NCBI GenBank assembly: GCA_012727835.1
Contig: JAAYGE010000105.1
Location: 1-34,493 of the forward strand
Source: Bacillota bacterium
GTDB lineage: Bacteria > Bacillota_H > UBA994 > UBA5500
DNA: 34,493 nt
Reading direction: 5' to 3'
Positions within the stretch are counted from its first letter, which is position 1, and each line of letters opens with the position of its first letter. This document shows, piece by piece, positions 7,448-16,020 of this stretch. The position numbers and the translations under genes are program-made. The notes beneath the pieces are model-generated. The model searched no databases, was not told the DNA's origin, and saw nothing but the letters and a program-made list of their open reading frames with translations.

Positions 7448-8596
7448 TTACAAGCTTTGTTCCGCTTTCTCTTGCCCACTTTTTTCGCCGCCGGCCAACC
7501 AGGCCGCAATTAGGGCAGTTAACGGTATGGCAGATACTAGACCTATACTGCCGGAGAAAGCACGCACCAATTCGGTGACGATGGTGTCTAAGTTCATAAT
7601 TCTCTCTATAGGGACTTGATAGGCGAAGAAGAGCAATAATAGTGGGGTGCTACTGCCTAGATAGGCCAGGATTAGGGTGTTAGTCATGGTACCCATGATA
7701 TCCCGCCCCACATTCATGCCCGAACGGAATAACTCTCCCAGACTGATCTGGGGGCTTACACTCTTAATCTCAAACATGGAGGACGCCACCGACATACCCA
7801 CGTCCATAACCGCACCTAGGGCACCAATCACAATGCCGGCAAACAACAAACCCTGATAGTTAAACTCTATTCCCTGCGGTATATACATCAACATCTGGGT
7901 CTCTTCGTGGCTGAGGCCGGTTAACTTGGCCAGGTTGCCAAAAACATAGGCTAAGATACCAGCTGCCAGCACCCCACTGGCGGTACCTAAAATTGCAGCC
8001 AGGGTCTTTCTATTCCAACCGCTCACCACTACCAGCGTTACTATAATAGATAGGGTGGACAACAGCACCGCTAACGGCAGCGGCGAATAACCCCGCAGGA
8101 GCAAAGGCAGAAAAACTTGAGCCACTAATATCACGGTAACAATTAGACTAAACATGGCCCTGAGGCCCGCCTTGCCGCCGATTAGAAGTACCAGTAGGCA
8201 AAAAAGTCCAACTAGCACATAGACGTAAGTATCTCGAATGTGGTCGGCGATATAAACATTGACCAATTCATCCCCATCTAGTTCCGCTTCCAGTAGAACC
8301 TTATTGCCCGGTTCCACAAAAATATCATAGGCCGGATTACCACCGGTGATATGCAATATGGTCATCTCTTGCCCTTTATAGGGACCATTTAAAAACCGAA
8401 TGGTCACATTGTTAGCTTCCGAATCATAGCCACTCTCACCCAGCGGATTTTCCTCCGCCGGTTCTACTTCTAAAACGATTCCCCGGAAGGTTTGCAGGTT
8501 TAGTTCGGTTTCTTCCGTGGCCTGAGCGGCAGGAACAAACAATAATAACAAGCAAATGCTCAGTAGAAATATGCACTTGTAACTCTTAGGTCGCAT
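7448..8596 (-). CDS. YibE/F family membrane protein
   Basis: 382-residue protein. Residues 1-26 form a signal peptide ending in AQA. An extracytoplasmic beta-rich domain follows (EVEPAEENPLGES through ELDGDELVNVYIADHIRDT), then about eight hydrophobic helices. FAGIVIGALGAVMDVGMSVA and LFRSGMNVGRDIMGTMTNTL are the conserved YibE/F motifs. The family is widespread in Firmicutes and is described only as membrane proteins, possibly transporters; no substrate is established. ATG 8596 lies behind GGAGGGGGTAG. It is a single gene, divergent from the anchored unknown protein to its right. Confidence 0.9.
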   Translation of the reverse strand: MRPKSYKCIFLLSICLLLLFVPAAQATEETELNLQTFRGIVLEVEPAEENPLGESGYDSEANNVTIRFLNGPYKGQEMTILHITGGNPAYDIFVEPGNKVLLEAELDGDELVNVYIADHIRDTYVYVLVGLFCLLVLLIGGKAGLRAMFSLIVTVILVAQVFLPLLLRGYSPLPLAVLLSTLSIIVTLVVVSGWNRKTLAAILGTASGVLAAGILAYVFGNLAKLTGLSHEETQMLMYIPQGIEFNYQGLLFAGIVIGALGAVMDVGMSVASSMFEIKSVSPQISLGELFRSGMNVGRDIMGTMTNTLILAYLGSSTPLLLLFFAYQVPIERIMNLDTIVTELVRAFSGSIGLVSAIPLTALIAAWLAGGEKSGQEKAEQSL

Positions 8597-8717
8597 CTTT
8601 ATCTACCCCCTCCCATGCTGCCATTCTACCACAGAAATATGGCTACAAAGTAGGGAACTTTTGGCCCTAATACACGTCTATTTATTTAAATATAGAGCAA
8701 GGAGGCGGATAAGGAAG

Positions 8718-9200
8718 TTGCTACGCAGAAGTTATTCCTGGACAATTATAGCGGCTTTCACTGCCGTCCTTTTAAGCCTGATATATTTCAATCAATGTTA
8801 CTTCTTTACCCCTCTAATGCACAAACGCTATGCGGCGGCCCACTTGCCCTGGACGTGGTACAAAAACCCACTGCAACTGGAATACGGCGTGCTGGATGAT
8901 GATGGTTGGAAATTTACTAAGGTAACTGATAAGAATGAGATCAAAAAGGTATTTACGGAGCTGAGCCGCTGCTTAACGGAGCCGGCAAGCGATGATGCCC
9001 CCAAGCAGGAAGGTAGCTCGCCCGTATGGTTTGGAATTCGGCGGCTCTGTGATGGCATGGTATTGCTAAGCGCGGAAGGATGGGAAAGTAACCCCTACTT
9101 TCACATTCGAGATTTGGCAACCCTCTGTTTGACCCCTGAATTACAGGCCCTTTTAACTGCCCGCTTGCAACAGGCACGGGCACTACCTCCCATAAATTAA
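8718..9200 (+). CDS. Membrane-anchored hypothetical protein
   Basis: About 160 residues if started at TTG 8718, which follows AAGGAGG (8699-8705) and a closer AAGGAA. The N-terminus is basic (LRRSYSW) and leads into one hydrophobic helix, TIIAAFTAVLLSLIYF. The remainder is soluble with alternating strands and helices (LEYGVLDDDGWKFTKVTDKN, PVWFGIRRLCDGMVLLSAEG) and a helical Ala/Leu/Gln-rich end. I recognise no family. A TTG at 8661 would give 179 residues but has no clear ribosome site. The stop codon is part of a perfect 15-bp terminator stem. Confidence 0.65.
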   Translation: MLRRSYSWTIIAAFTAVLLSLIYFNQCYFFTPLMHKRYAAAHLPWTWYKNPLQLEYGVLDDDGWKFTKVTDKNEIKKVFTELSRCLTEPASDDAPKQEGSSPVWFGIRRLCDGMVLLSAEGWESNPYFHIRDLATLCLTPELQALLTARLQQARALPPIN

Positions 9201-9230
9201 TCCCTGCTGAGCATCCTCAGCAGGGATTAA
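9197..9230. terminator. Bidirectional rho-independent terminator
   Basis: A perfect 15-bp stem, TTAATCCCTGCTGAG (9197-9211) with CTCAGCAGGGATTAA (9216-9230), loop CATC. It includes the stop codon of the upstream plus-strand gene and ends four bases before the minus-strand ferredoxin-tail stop, serving convergent genes. Confidence 0.85.
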
Positions 9231-9233
9231 TAT

Positions 9234-9476
9234 TTACGACTTTAGATTTGCGTGGGCTCGCTTTAGCATCTCCCTAATGGGCAAACTATAGGGACAACGG
9301 CTTTCACAGATACCGCAATCGGCGCAATCGGCTGCATTTTTATCCATGGCCGCATAGCGTCCTACGGCCCACTCGGCCAGATTATAGCGGGTGGCATAGC
9401 CCTCAAAGATGAAAACTTGGGGGATTTTGATGCCTTGTGGGCAAGGCAAGCAATACTCGCAACGCCGGCAAAAACC
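9234..9476 (-). pseudogene. Cut-off C-terminal 4Fe-4S tail of the aldo/keto reductase
   Basis: Directly after the TAA at 9477-9479, in the same frame, the sequence continues GFCRRCEYCLPCPQGIKIP, then VFIFEGYATRYNLAEWA and a second cluster motif CADCGICESRCPYSLPIREM, to a stop at 9234. This is the iron-sulfur tail normally fused to this subfamily of aldo/keto reductases. There is no ribosome site for independent translation; the first ATG (9449) falls after half of the first Cys cluster. The most economical reading is one gene (9234-10244, about 336 codons) split by a nonsense mutation such as CAA or CAG changed to TAA. Confidence 0.8.
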
Positions 9477-10244
9477 TTACCCTAATTCGGCCACCTCTTT
9501 TTCCAATAAGGCTCTTTCTTCCTCATCTAAAGGACGCCAATTGGCCGCCAGCTCCGCATTTTGCCGCATTTGTTCCGCACTGTCCACACCAGGAATAACA
9601 ACGTCTAACAACGGTTCGGCCAACAGTTCCCGTAAAGCCAATTCGGGATGCATAAAGGAGCCGCCGGCTAAAGGCTTCATGGCAATAGTACCCATATTTC
9701 GTTCTTTTGCCGCCTTAAGTACCGGGATAAATTGACGCTCAACCGCATTTACGGGCGCCTGCACTGTATCAAAGAGGCCGGTTTCAACCGCTTGTAGTAA
9801 AATCTGATCGTTATGTCCGGTAATTCCAATATGCTTGATCAGCCCTTCTTCTTGGGCCCGGAGGAGGGCTTCCAAGGCGCCGCCGGGGGCTAGCACCTGT
9901 TCCAGTTCAGCTTTCTTGCTAACATTATGGAGCTGATAAAGTTCAATGGAATCGGTCCGTAGCATGCGTAAGCTGGTTTCTAAATCCCGCCGTGCCCCTT
10001 CCGCATCTCGGGCGGGCGTCTTGGTTGCTAAAATAAAACGATCACGCACGCCTTGTAAAGCCAAGCCAAACTTCTCTTCACTATCGGTATAACCGCGGGC
10101 CGTATCTAAAAAGTTGACTCCACTTTCTAACGCAACTGCAATTACTGCCTCCGCTTCCTCCTGTCCGACCCGCTGAATTGGTATACCACCAATACCCATC
10201 GCACTAACTTTATACCCGGTTTTTCCCAACTGGTTATACTTCAC
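9477..10244 (-). CDS. Aldo/keto reductase, prematurely terminated
   Basis: 255-residue catalytic barrel of an aldo/keto reductase. It starts MKYNQLGKTGYKVSAMGIGG, with the tetrad positions visible as Asp and Tyr in FLDTARGYTDSEE, Lys in LATKTPARD and His in YQLHNV; NADP-binding segments include MKPLAGGSF. ATG 10244 follows AAAAGGTGAAGT. Relatives with this N-terminus carry a C-terminal ferredoxin-like domain, which here is present in frame but beyond a TAA at 9477-9479. The product may therefore fold as a truncated reductase without iron-sulfur clusters, or be non-functional. It follows pfkA by about 20 bp, so it is probably the last gene of that transcript. Its substrate is unknown. Confidence 0.85.
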   Translation of the reverse strand: MKYNQLGKTGYKVSAMGIGGIPIQRVGQEEAEAVIAVALESGVNFLDTARGYTDSEEKFGLALQGVRDRFILATKTPARDAEGARRDLETSLRMLRTDSIELYQLHNVSKKAELEQVLAPGGALEALLRAQEEGLIKHIGITGHNDQILLQAVETGLFDTVQAPVNAVERQFIPVLKAAKERNMGTIAMKPLAGGSFMHPELALRELLAEPLLDVVIPGVDSAEQMRQNAELAANWRPLDEEERALLEKEVAELG

Positions 10245-10264
10245 CTTTTACACCACCTGTTTAG

Positions 10265-11224
10265 TTAAATAGCTAAAATTTGCACCAATTCCAGTAGCTG
10301 AGAGTCGAATTCGTGGGGCCGCCCCACCACCTCCCCCATAGGGACGGCGACGATTTGCCCTCCCTGAATGGCCACCATATGGCCTACCCGGTTCTCCCGT
10401 AGCAATTCTACCGCAAAGGACCCCATGCGACTGGCTAAGATCCGGTCTTGCGCTGTGGGAGAACCGCCCCGCTGGATATAGCCTAGTACGGTAACCCGTG
10501 GCTGTAGGCCCGTACGGGCCTGGATATATTCACTGATAGCATAGCCGGAGCCAGCCCCCTCACAAACAACAATAATGGAATGGCGCTTTCCCCGTTGATA
10601 CCCCCGATACAAACGCTGGCATATCTCTTCATTGGTGGTTAAGGCTTCGGGAACTACGATAGATTCCGCCCCGGCGGCTAAACCGGCCGCCAGCGCAATT
10701 TGGCCGGAAAGGCGGCCCATAACTTCAATAATATAAGTTCTTTCATGGGAAGTAGCCGTATCCCGAATTCGGTCAATAGCTGTTACAGCCGTATTAATTG
10801 CCGTATCAAAGCCGATAGTTAGGTCGGTTCCGGCCATGTCGTTATCGATGGTGGCCGGTACTCCTATGGTAGGAATTCCGCGTTCCAGCAAAGCGGTGGC
10901 TCCTTTCAACGAACCATCGCCGCCGATAACTATTAAGCCCTCAATACCAGCGGACATCAGATTCTCCCGGGCTCGGGCTTGTCCATCCTCAGTAGTAAAT
11001 TCCTCCGAACGAGCCGTTCGCAACACTGTGCCGCCCCGATGAATAATGTCAGCCACCGACCCCAACTCTAAGTCCACCATATCTCCCGCCAAGAGGCCGG
11101 CAAAACCCCGTCTAATTCCCACTACCTGATAACCGTAATATATTCCTGTTCGTACTACGGCCCGGATGGCCGCATTCATGCCGGGGGCATCGCCGCCACT
11201 AGTTAATACACCAATTTTGCCCAT
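10265..11224 (-). CDS. pfkA: ATP-dependent 6-phosphofructokinase
   Basis: 319 residues, the standard length of bacterial PfkA. It phosphorylates fructose 6-phosphate to the 1,6-bisphosphate, the committed step of glycolysis. Motifs: GVLTSGGDAPGMNAAIR (nucleotide loop), IGGDGSLKG (the Gly after GGD marks the ATP rather than PPi enzyme), the catalytic VPATIDND, FDTAINT, the sugar-phosphate site IEVMGR and LGYIQRGGSP. ATG 11224 is chosen because AGGTG lies just upstream; the GTG nine bases earlier is part of that ribosome site. It lies between a 73-residue protein and the broken aldo/keto reductase in a minus-strand block also holding dnaE; no pyruvate kinase gene follows. Confidence 0.97.
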   Translation of the reverse strand: MGKIGVLTSGGDAPGMNAAIRAVVRTGIYYGYQVVGIRRGFAGLLAGDMVDLELGSVADIIHRGGTVLRTARSEEFTTEDGQARARENLMSAGIEGLIVIGGDGSLKGATALLERGIPTIGVPATIDNDMAGTDLTIGFDTAINTAVTAIDRIRDTATSHERTYIIEVMGRLSGQIALAAGLAAGAESIVVPEALTTNEEICQRLYRGYQRGKRHSIIVVCEGAGSGYAISEYIQARTGLQPRVTVLGYIQRGGSPTAQDRILASRMGSFAVELLRENRVGHMVAIQGGQIVAVPMGEVVGRPHEFDSQLLELVQILAI

Positions 11225-11237
11225 AGTATTCACCTAT

Positions 11238-11459
11238 TTAAATTCGCGGGCGTGATTTCATTGCCTGACTGCAGAGGGCACGATTCAATATTTCGTGGGC
11301 CTCAGCAGCCTCCGACTGAGGAACCAACAATTCCCGAGGGCCATTTTCGCTGCTTTTGCTGAGAGGTCGATCGGTAACCAACAAACCTTCAGCAGTCAAC
11401 AGTTCCTTAAGTCGATTGGCAACATGCAAACTAGGTGCAATGTAAATAACCTTCCACAT
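11238..11459 (-). CDS. Small conserved hypothetical protein (DUF2007-like)
   Basis: 73-residue protein beginning MWKVIYIAPSLHVANRLKEL, then LLTAEGLLVTDRP, and LLVPQSEAAEAHEILNRAL. The beta-alpha-beta pattern with a final VP-x-SEA-x-EAHEIL helix resembles small DUF2007-type signal-transducing proteins and the short proteins found next to pfkA in Peptococcaceae. There are no catalytic residues to point at. ATG 11459 follows AAAGGAGTAG. It ends 14 bp before the pfkA start, so the two are almost certainly cotranscribed; a link to sugar metabolism is only positional. Confidence 0.75.
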   Translation of the reverse strand: MWKVIYIAPSLHVANRLKELLTAEGLLVTDRPLSKSSENGPRELLVPQSEAAEAHEILNRALCSQAMKSRPRI

Positions 11460-11588
11460 CGAGCTCTACTCCTTTGCTTAGCTTACAGTGATGTCGAACT
11501 AGGCAAGTACCGCACAACTAGGCAATCAGAAGACCCATCTTAGCATCGCAATAAACCACCCCCACAGTAGGGGTCTTGGCCGGCAGCC

Positions 11589-12059
11589 TTAGGGTTGACC
11601 CCAACCATTGTGGGCCAAGCGGGCTGAGGCTGCCGCTGCTAATCCAGCCACCAGGTCGTCCAAGAAGGTATGTACAGCCTGGGGATCATCGTTGATCACA
11701 GCCAGAATTCCTAACTTAGTTTTATCTAGGTAGCCAAAATTCGTAAGTCCGATTGTGCCATACACATTAGTAATACCTAATGCCAGCACCTCATCTATTC
11801 CGTAGAGAGGTTCATCACTGGCAATAATAGTTTGAAGCGGTTCCGGCAATAGTCCCCTTTCCGCGTACACGTCAAGAGTAATACCGGTTAACATGGTAAA
11901 CTGCACTTCTCTTTTTTCTAATACACTGTTTACGCTAGTCAAACATTCGTCGAAGGTTAATGAGGGATGATAGGGGCTTTGTAAAATATAGACGAGGCTG
12001 GCCACATCAGCCAAACTTACTCCCCGCTCTGCCAATAGCCTAATTACTGTCTCTTTCAA
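11589..12059 (-). CDS. pgpA: Phosphatidylglycerophosphatase A family protein (YutG-like)
   Basis: About 156 residues. It matches the PgpA/YutG family: LLAERGVSLADVASLVYILQ, then HPSLTFDECLTSVNSVLEKR, GIDEVLALGITNVYGTIGLT, and GYLDKTKLGIL followed by HTFLDDLVAGLAAA. The family removes phosphate from phosphatidylglycerophosphate in phospholipid synthesis; the Firmicute YutG branch is soluble, as here (no membrane helix). Start: TTG 12059 has GAGGTG at a good distance; the alternative GTG 12071 lies within that GAGGTG and would add four residues. It follows dnaE by 45 bp and probably shares its transcript. Confidence 0.8.
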   Translation of the reverse strand: MKETVIRLLAERGVSLADVASLVYILQSPYHPSLTFDECLTSVNSVLEKREVQFTMLTGITLDVYAERGLLPEPLQTIIASDEPLYGIDEVLALGITNVYGTIGLTNFGYLDKTKLGILAVINDDPQAVHTFLDDLVAGLAAAASARLAHNGWGQP

Positions 12060-12104
12060 TTTCGGTTTCACCTCATGGCTAAGATTGTAGATGGATAATC
12101 CAAT

Positions 12105-15100
12105 CTATTCATCATTAGCCAACGAGGTGCTTACTCGAGCTTCACCGAAAAGTCCTTTCACCTCATCAATCAATTGGGCCGATCCGTCACACCAATATTT
12201 GCGATGGGCTAAAATCAATTGTTGTTTATCTTCTAACCACAAATAGACGGGAACCGGACCAGGAAAGCGTGTCAATAAAACCTTTAAGTAGCCTAAGCGA
12301 TCGACCTGATCAGTAGTGTAACGCACCACCAAGGCCGAATCATCGGGGACCAGTTGGGTGAGCGAGTCGGCTATCAGTGTGAGCCTTTCGTCACGATAGT
12401 TTACTTTTCCTTCTACTAGCAAAATGCGTTCAATACTGACCAGTGAACCATACTTGCTAGTGGCCTCGGGGAATAATACCACCTCCACATTACCCGAATA
12501 ATCTTCAATGGTGAAAAACATCATTGGCTTGCCCGTCTTGGTAGTGATTTGCTTGGCTTCAGTGATGCGACCACCGACAGTAACTTTTTGGCCATTCTCC
12601 TCCTGGGGTAGGGCACCAATTTTGTGAGTCGCATTAGCTGCTAGAGCGCTACGATATTGATCCAGAGGATGCCCCGACACGTACATACCCAACAGTTCCT
12701 TTTCCATGGCCAAAAGCTCGTCCAGCGGAAATTCGGGTATGTCGGGGATGGGCACTTCAATGGCCGGTGCCTGCCCATCCTCACCTAAGAGATCAAACAT
12801 GGAGATTTGCCCATTCTGCCGGCTCTTCTGTTCCAAGGCAGCCTTCTCCAGACAGTCATCCAGAATGGCCAACAGCTGGGCCCGATTGGCCCCCGTGCTA
12901 GCGAAGGCACCACACTTGATTAGACTCTCCAGTACCCGCTTGTTCACTACTCGGGAATCAACGCGGCGACAAAAATCAAACAAGGATGTAAAGCGACCAT
13001 TGGCCTCCCGCTCACTGACGATAGCATCAACGGCTGCCGCGCCCACGTTTTTTATGGCCGCCAGGCCAAAGGCGATCTTATCACCGGTAGCAGTAAACTT
13101 GGCGCGGCTGATATTTACATCGGGTGCGATGATTTGAATCCCCAAACGTTGGCATTCTTCCGTATAGGTATGAACTTTGTCGCTATCGTTGGCCACTGCC
13201 GATAGCATGGCGGCCATAAACTCCCGCGGATAATGCACCTTTAGCCAGGCGGTACGGTACGCAAGGACCGCATAGCAGGCGGCGTGAGCCTTGTTAAAAG
13301 CATATTTGGCGAACTCGGCGATTTCATCGAATACCTGATGGGCCACCTCTTCCGGTACTCCCATACGCTTGGCCCCCGGAATAACAACCTGGCCATTTTC
13401 GTCCACCAGACCATCGACAAACATCTGCCGTTCCTGCTTCATTACCTCCGGCTTCTTCTTACCCATAGCCCGCCTTAACAAGTCGGCCCGGCCTAAGGAA
13501 TAACCGGCCATGCTACGGGCAATTTGCTGCACCTGTTCCTGATAAACCAAGCAACCGTAGGTAACGTTCAGAATAGGCTCTAACAGTGGGTGGGCATATC
13601 TTATTTTATCCGGATTATGCTTGTTTTCAATATACTTAGGAATTTGGTCCATCGGCCCTGGCCTAAACAGGGAGATACCGGCAATAATGTCCTCAAAGGT
13701 GCTCGGTTTTAGCTGGCGCATAAAATCGCGCATGCCACCGCCTTCCAGCTGGAAGACCCCTAACGTCTCACCACTGCTGAGTAGCTCATACACGGCGGGA
13801 TCGTTAAATCCCTGTTTTGTAAGATCGATAGTTTGTCCCTGATTGCGCTCTATCTCCTTGAGGGCGTCATCAATAATGGTCAGAGTAGTTAAGCCTAAGA
13901 AGTCCATTTTTAACAGGCCCAACTCTTCAATTGTATTCATTGGAAACTGGGTGGTAATGACGTCCCCATTTTTGGCCAACGGCACCAGATTAGTCAAGGG
14001 TTCGGGCGAAATCACCACCGCCGCCGCATGAACCGATGCATGCCGAGGCAACCCTTCTAGAGCACGCCCGATATCTATTAGCTTCCTGGTCTGCTCATCC
14101 TGCTGATAGGCCTCCTGCAACTCGGGGACCTCTGCTAGAGCTTCGTCTATAGTTATACCTAACTTAGTGGGAATTAACTTTGCTACCCGATCACCCTCTT
14201 GAAAACTAAGGCCTAAAGCCCGGGCCACATCCCGAATGGCAGCTTTAGCTCGCAGGGTACCAAAAGTGATGATCTGGCAAACGTTTTCTTCGCCATACTT
14301 GCGGGATACATACTCAATCACTTCGCCTCGACGTTCATTACAGAAGTCGGTATCAAAGTCGGGCAGACTAACCCGCTCCACATTCAAAAAGCGTTCGAAA
14401 ATGAGACTGTAGGGTAAAGGATCGAGGCCGGTAATCCCCAAAATATAAGCCACCACGCTGGCTGCTCCCGAACCCCGCCCAATTCCAACCGGAATTTTAT
14501 TTTTATGGGCATAATCGATAAAGTCGGCCACTATCAAAAAGTAGCTGGCAAACCCCATGCTCTCGATAACCGAAAGCTCGTAATTAACCCTTTCCCACAC
14601 CTCTTCCGTCGGATTGGGATAACGGCTAGATAACCGGGTTTTAACCTGGTGCCGCAAATAGGATTCGGGGGTAAAACCTTCGGGCACCGGGTACACCGGC
14701 AGGCGGGAAACGCCAAATTCAAAGTCTACCTGGCAACGGTCCGCAATGGTTACCGTATTCTCCATTGCTTCAGCCACAATTTCCGGCTCCAGATAATAAA
14801 ACATGTTGGCCAATTCTTGTGCGCTCTTGAGATGAAACTCGGGCACGAAACGCATACGATTTTCATCGTGGACCGTCTTACCCGTTTGAATACAGAGCAA
14901 TACATCATGGGCTTCATGGTCTTCCGCTTTCACATAATGGGTATCATTAGTAATTACCAAAGGTGCGCCGGTTTCTTGATGCAATTTTACCAAGGCTTCA
15001 TTTACCCGCCGCTGCTCGGGTAACCCATGCTCCTGCAATTCTAAAAAGAAGTTTTCCTTCCCGAATATGGACTGCATACGTAACACAACGGCTTTGGCCT

Positions 15101-15563
15101 CTTCATAAAGCCCGTCAAGCAATAAGGTGGGGATTTGCCCTCCCAGACAGGCGCTTAGGACAATTAGACCTTCGTTATATTGTTCTAGCAGTTCCCAGTC
15201 CACTCGGGGACGATAGTAAAATCCTTCGATGAAACTTTGGCTGACCAATTTAATCAGATTATGATAACCGGTTTCATTGGCCGCCAGTAAAACTAGATGG
15301 TATTGGCTGTCATCTAATTTTGGTTTCCGGTCAAAACGGGTACGAGTGGCCATATACACTTCACAACCGATCACCGGCTTGATGCCTTCTTTTTTCGCCG
15401 CTTTATAAAAATCAATAACTCCATACATGACGCCATGGTCAGTAATTGCTATAGCCGGTTGTCCCAACTCTTTGGCCCGCTGTACCAATTCGCTGATTCT
15501 CGCCGCCCCATCCAGTAGGCTATATTCGGTATGCACATGCAAATGCACAAATCCACTAGACAT
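12105..15563 (-). CDS. dnaE: DNA polymerase III alpha subunit, DnaE type
   Basis: 1152-residue replicative polymerase. It starts with the PHP domain (FVHLHVHTEYSLLDG, ITDHGVMYG), then the C-family polymerase core with GIGRGSGAASVVAYILG and the catalytic aspartates in LPDFDTDF, a second catalytic Asp in LLKMDFLGL, the tandem HhH region, and a C-terminal OB fold (KVTVGGRITEAKQITTKTG). It has the E. coli DnaE order, not PolC, so no inserted 3'-5' exonuclease; most Firmicutes encode both. ATG 15563 is preceded by GGGGGTG; a GTG nine bases earlier is part of that site. The gene heads the minus-strand block dnaE-pgpA and is divergent from the riboswitch unit. Confidence 0.97.
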   Translation of the reverse strand: MSSGFVHLHVHTEYSLLDGAARISELVQRAKELGQPAIAITDHGVMYGVIDFYKAAKKEGIKPVIGCEVYMATRTRFDRKPKLDDSQYHLVLLAANETGYHNLIKLVSQSFIEGFYYRPRVDWELLEQYNEGLIVLSACLGGQIPTLLLDGLYEEAKAVVLRMQSIFGKENFFLELQEHGLPEQRRVNEALVKLHQETGAPLVITNDTHYVKAEDHEAHDVLLCIQTGKTVHDENRMRFVPEFHLKSAQELANMFYYLEPEIVAEAMENTVTIADRCQVDFEFGVSRLPVYPVPEGFTPESYLRHQVKTRLSSRYPNPTEEVWERVNYELSVIESMGFASYFLIVADFIDYAHKNKIPVGIGRGSGAASVVAYILGITGLDPLPYSLIFERFLNVERVSLPDFDTDFCNERRGEVIEYVSRKYGEENVCQIITFGTLRAKAAIRDVARALGLSFQEGDRVAKLIPTKLGITIDEALAEVPELQEAYQQDEQTRKLIDIGRALEGLPRHASVHAAAVVISPEPLTNLVPLAKNGDVITTQFPMNTIEELGLLKMDFLGLTTLTIIDDALKEIERNQGQTIDLTKQGFNDPAVYELLSSGETLGVFQLEGGGMRDFMRQLKPSTFEDIIAGISLFRPGPMDQIPKYIENKHNPDKIRYAHPLLEPILNVTYGCLVYQEQVQQIARSMAGYSLGRADLLRRAMGKKKPEVMKQERQMFVDGLVDENGQVVIPGAKRMGVPEEVAHQVFDEIAEFAKYAFNKAHAACYAVLAYRTAWLKVHYPREFMAAMLSAVANDSDKVHTYTEECQRLGIQIIAPDVNISRAKFTATGDKIAFGLAAIKNVGAAAVDAIVSEREANGRFTSLFDFCRRVDSRVVNKRVLESLIKCGAFASTGANRAQLLAILDDCLEKAALEQKSRQNGQISMFDLLGEDGQAPAIEVPIPDIPEFPLDELLAMEKELLGMYVSGHPLDQYRSALAANATHKIGALPQEENGQKVTVGGRITEAKQITTKTGKPMMFFTIEDYSGNVEVVLFPEATSKYGSLVSIERILLVEGKVNYRDERLTLIADSLTQLVPDDSALVVRYTTDQVDRLGYLKVLLTRFPGPVPVYLWLEDKQQLILAHRKYWCDGSAQLIDEVKGLFGEARVSTSLANDE

Positions 15564-15658
15564 TTTTCGCACCCCCGCTTACTTCTCTACTGATTCTCGG
15601 CCAGCCGATTTATCTCCTGCTAGCCTTACCTAGTTTACATAAATGCCAAAAAGTGTTT

Positions 15659-15687
15659 TTGACAGTGGCATACACATTATGTAGACT
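15659..15687 (+). promoter_or_regulatory. Sigma-A-type promoter of the riboswitch transcript
   Basis: TTGACA (15659-15664), 17-bp spacer, TAGACT (15682-15687). A perfect -35 and a 4/6 -10 at ideal spacing. The predicted start near 15694 falls at the first base pair of the riboswitch aptamer, which supports plus-strand transcription. Confidence 0.75.
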
Positions 15688-15696
15688 AAGTAACAC

Positions 15697-15807
15697 AGCC
15701 GAATCGGGCCCAAAGGGCTCGAGCGGGGGAAAAATAATTGGGGTGAATCGGCTTTTGCCGTAGGGTCTGCCTTTCTCTCCCGAACCCGTCAACTAACCTC
15801 GTAGGCT
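15697..15807 (+). ncRNA. c-di-AMP riboswitch aptamer (ydaO/yuaA class)
   Basis: The conserved landmarks of the ydaO class occur in order: AGCCGAAT at the start, a 7-bp hairpin CGGGCCC-AAA-GGGCTCG, AGCGGGGGAA, TTGGGGTGAATC, the hairpin CGGC-TTTT-GCCG, then CCCGAACCCGTC, AACTAACCTCGTAGGCT closing P1 against AGCC. Such aptamers bind c-di-AMP and usually turn off cell-wall hydrolase or potassium transporter genes through a terminator. A sigma-A promoter begins just upstream. No open reading frame follows on this strand before a strong terminator at 16021-16055, and the next plus-strand gene starts nearly 5 kb away. So the aptamer is recognised with high confidence but its target is missing. Confidence 0.9.
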
Positions 15808-15825
15808 TGGCGCAGAAAGGGTGAG

Positions 15826-16014
15826 CACTTGCCTGTTGCCGATTTGCTTTATAGGCCCTGCCGGATGCCAGTGAATCCTACTAGCTGTTAACTAAGAGCC
15901 AGTCATCCTGCACAGCTAATAGGATTAACGGCCATACCAGTGGAGCTACGTAAAGACAGGGCGATTAGCTTGTGATTCACCGGGGCAACTTAATCTTTCT
16001 TAAGTTACCAAGTG
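15826..16014 (+). ncRNA. Structured non-coding segment downstream of the riboswitch
   Basis: About 190 nt with stops in all forward frames and several long complementary pairs: CACTTG (15826-15831)/CAAGTG (16009-16014); GTTGCC (15835-15840)/GGCAAC (15984-15989); GCCCTG (15855-15860)/CAGGGC (15957-15962); AATCCTA-C-TAGCTGT (15874-15888)/ACAGCTA-A-TAGGATT (15912-15926), 14 of 15 paired; and AACTTAA (15987-15993)/TTAAGTT (16000-16006). A further pair, CCAGTGAATC (15868-15877)/GATTCACCGG (15974-15983), 9 of 10, conflicts with two of these, so the RNA may switch folds or form a pseudoknot. It could be a long expression platform, a stable small RNA, or a remnant leader. No known RNA family is recognised. 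Strand is inferred from the promoter and aptamer. Confidence 0.6.
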
Positions 16015-16020
16015 ATTTTA

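Noticed and set aside
9477..9479. Recoding of the in-frame stop in the aldo/keto reductase (selenocysteine or pyrrolysine)
   Set aside because: The codon is TAA; selenocysteine uses TGA and pyrrolysine TAG, and TAA is used as a normal stop elsewhere in the window.
11558..11574. ACCCC/GGGGT hairpin between the pgpA-type gene and the 73-residue protein as a terminator
   Set aside because: Only a short stem with a poor T-tract (GGTTTATTG); not enough to decide whether the dnaE and pfkA blocks are separate transcripts.
15610..15792. A 60-codon minus-strand frame across the riboswitch region
   Set aside because: It covers the conserved aptamer on the opposite strand, has no convincing ribosome site and no protein-like composition.
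15826..16014. Identification as 6S RNA, tmRNA, RNase P RNA or SRP RNA
   Set aside because: None of the sequence signatures I know for tmRNA, RNase P or SRP RNA is present, and the 6S-like rod fold needs pairs that conflict with the strongest helices; left unassigned.
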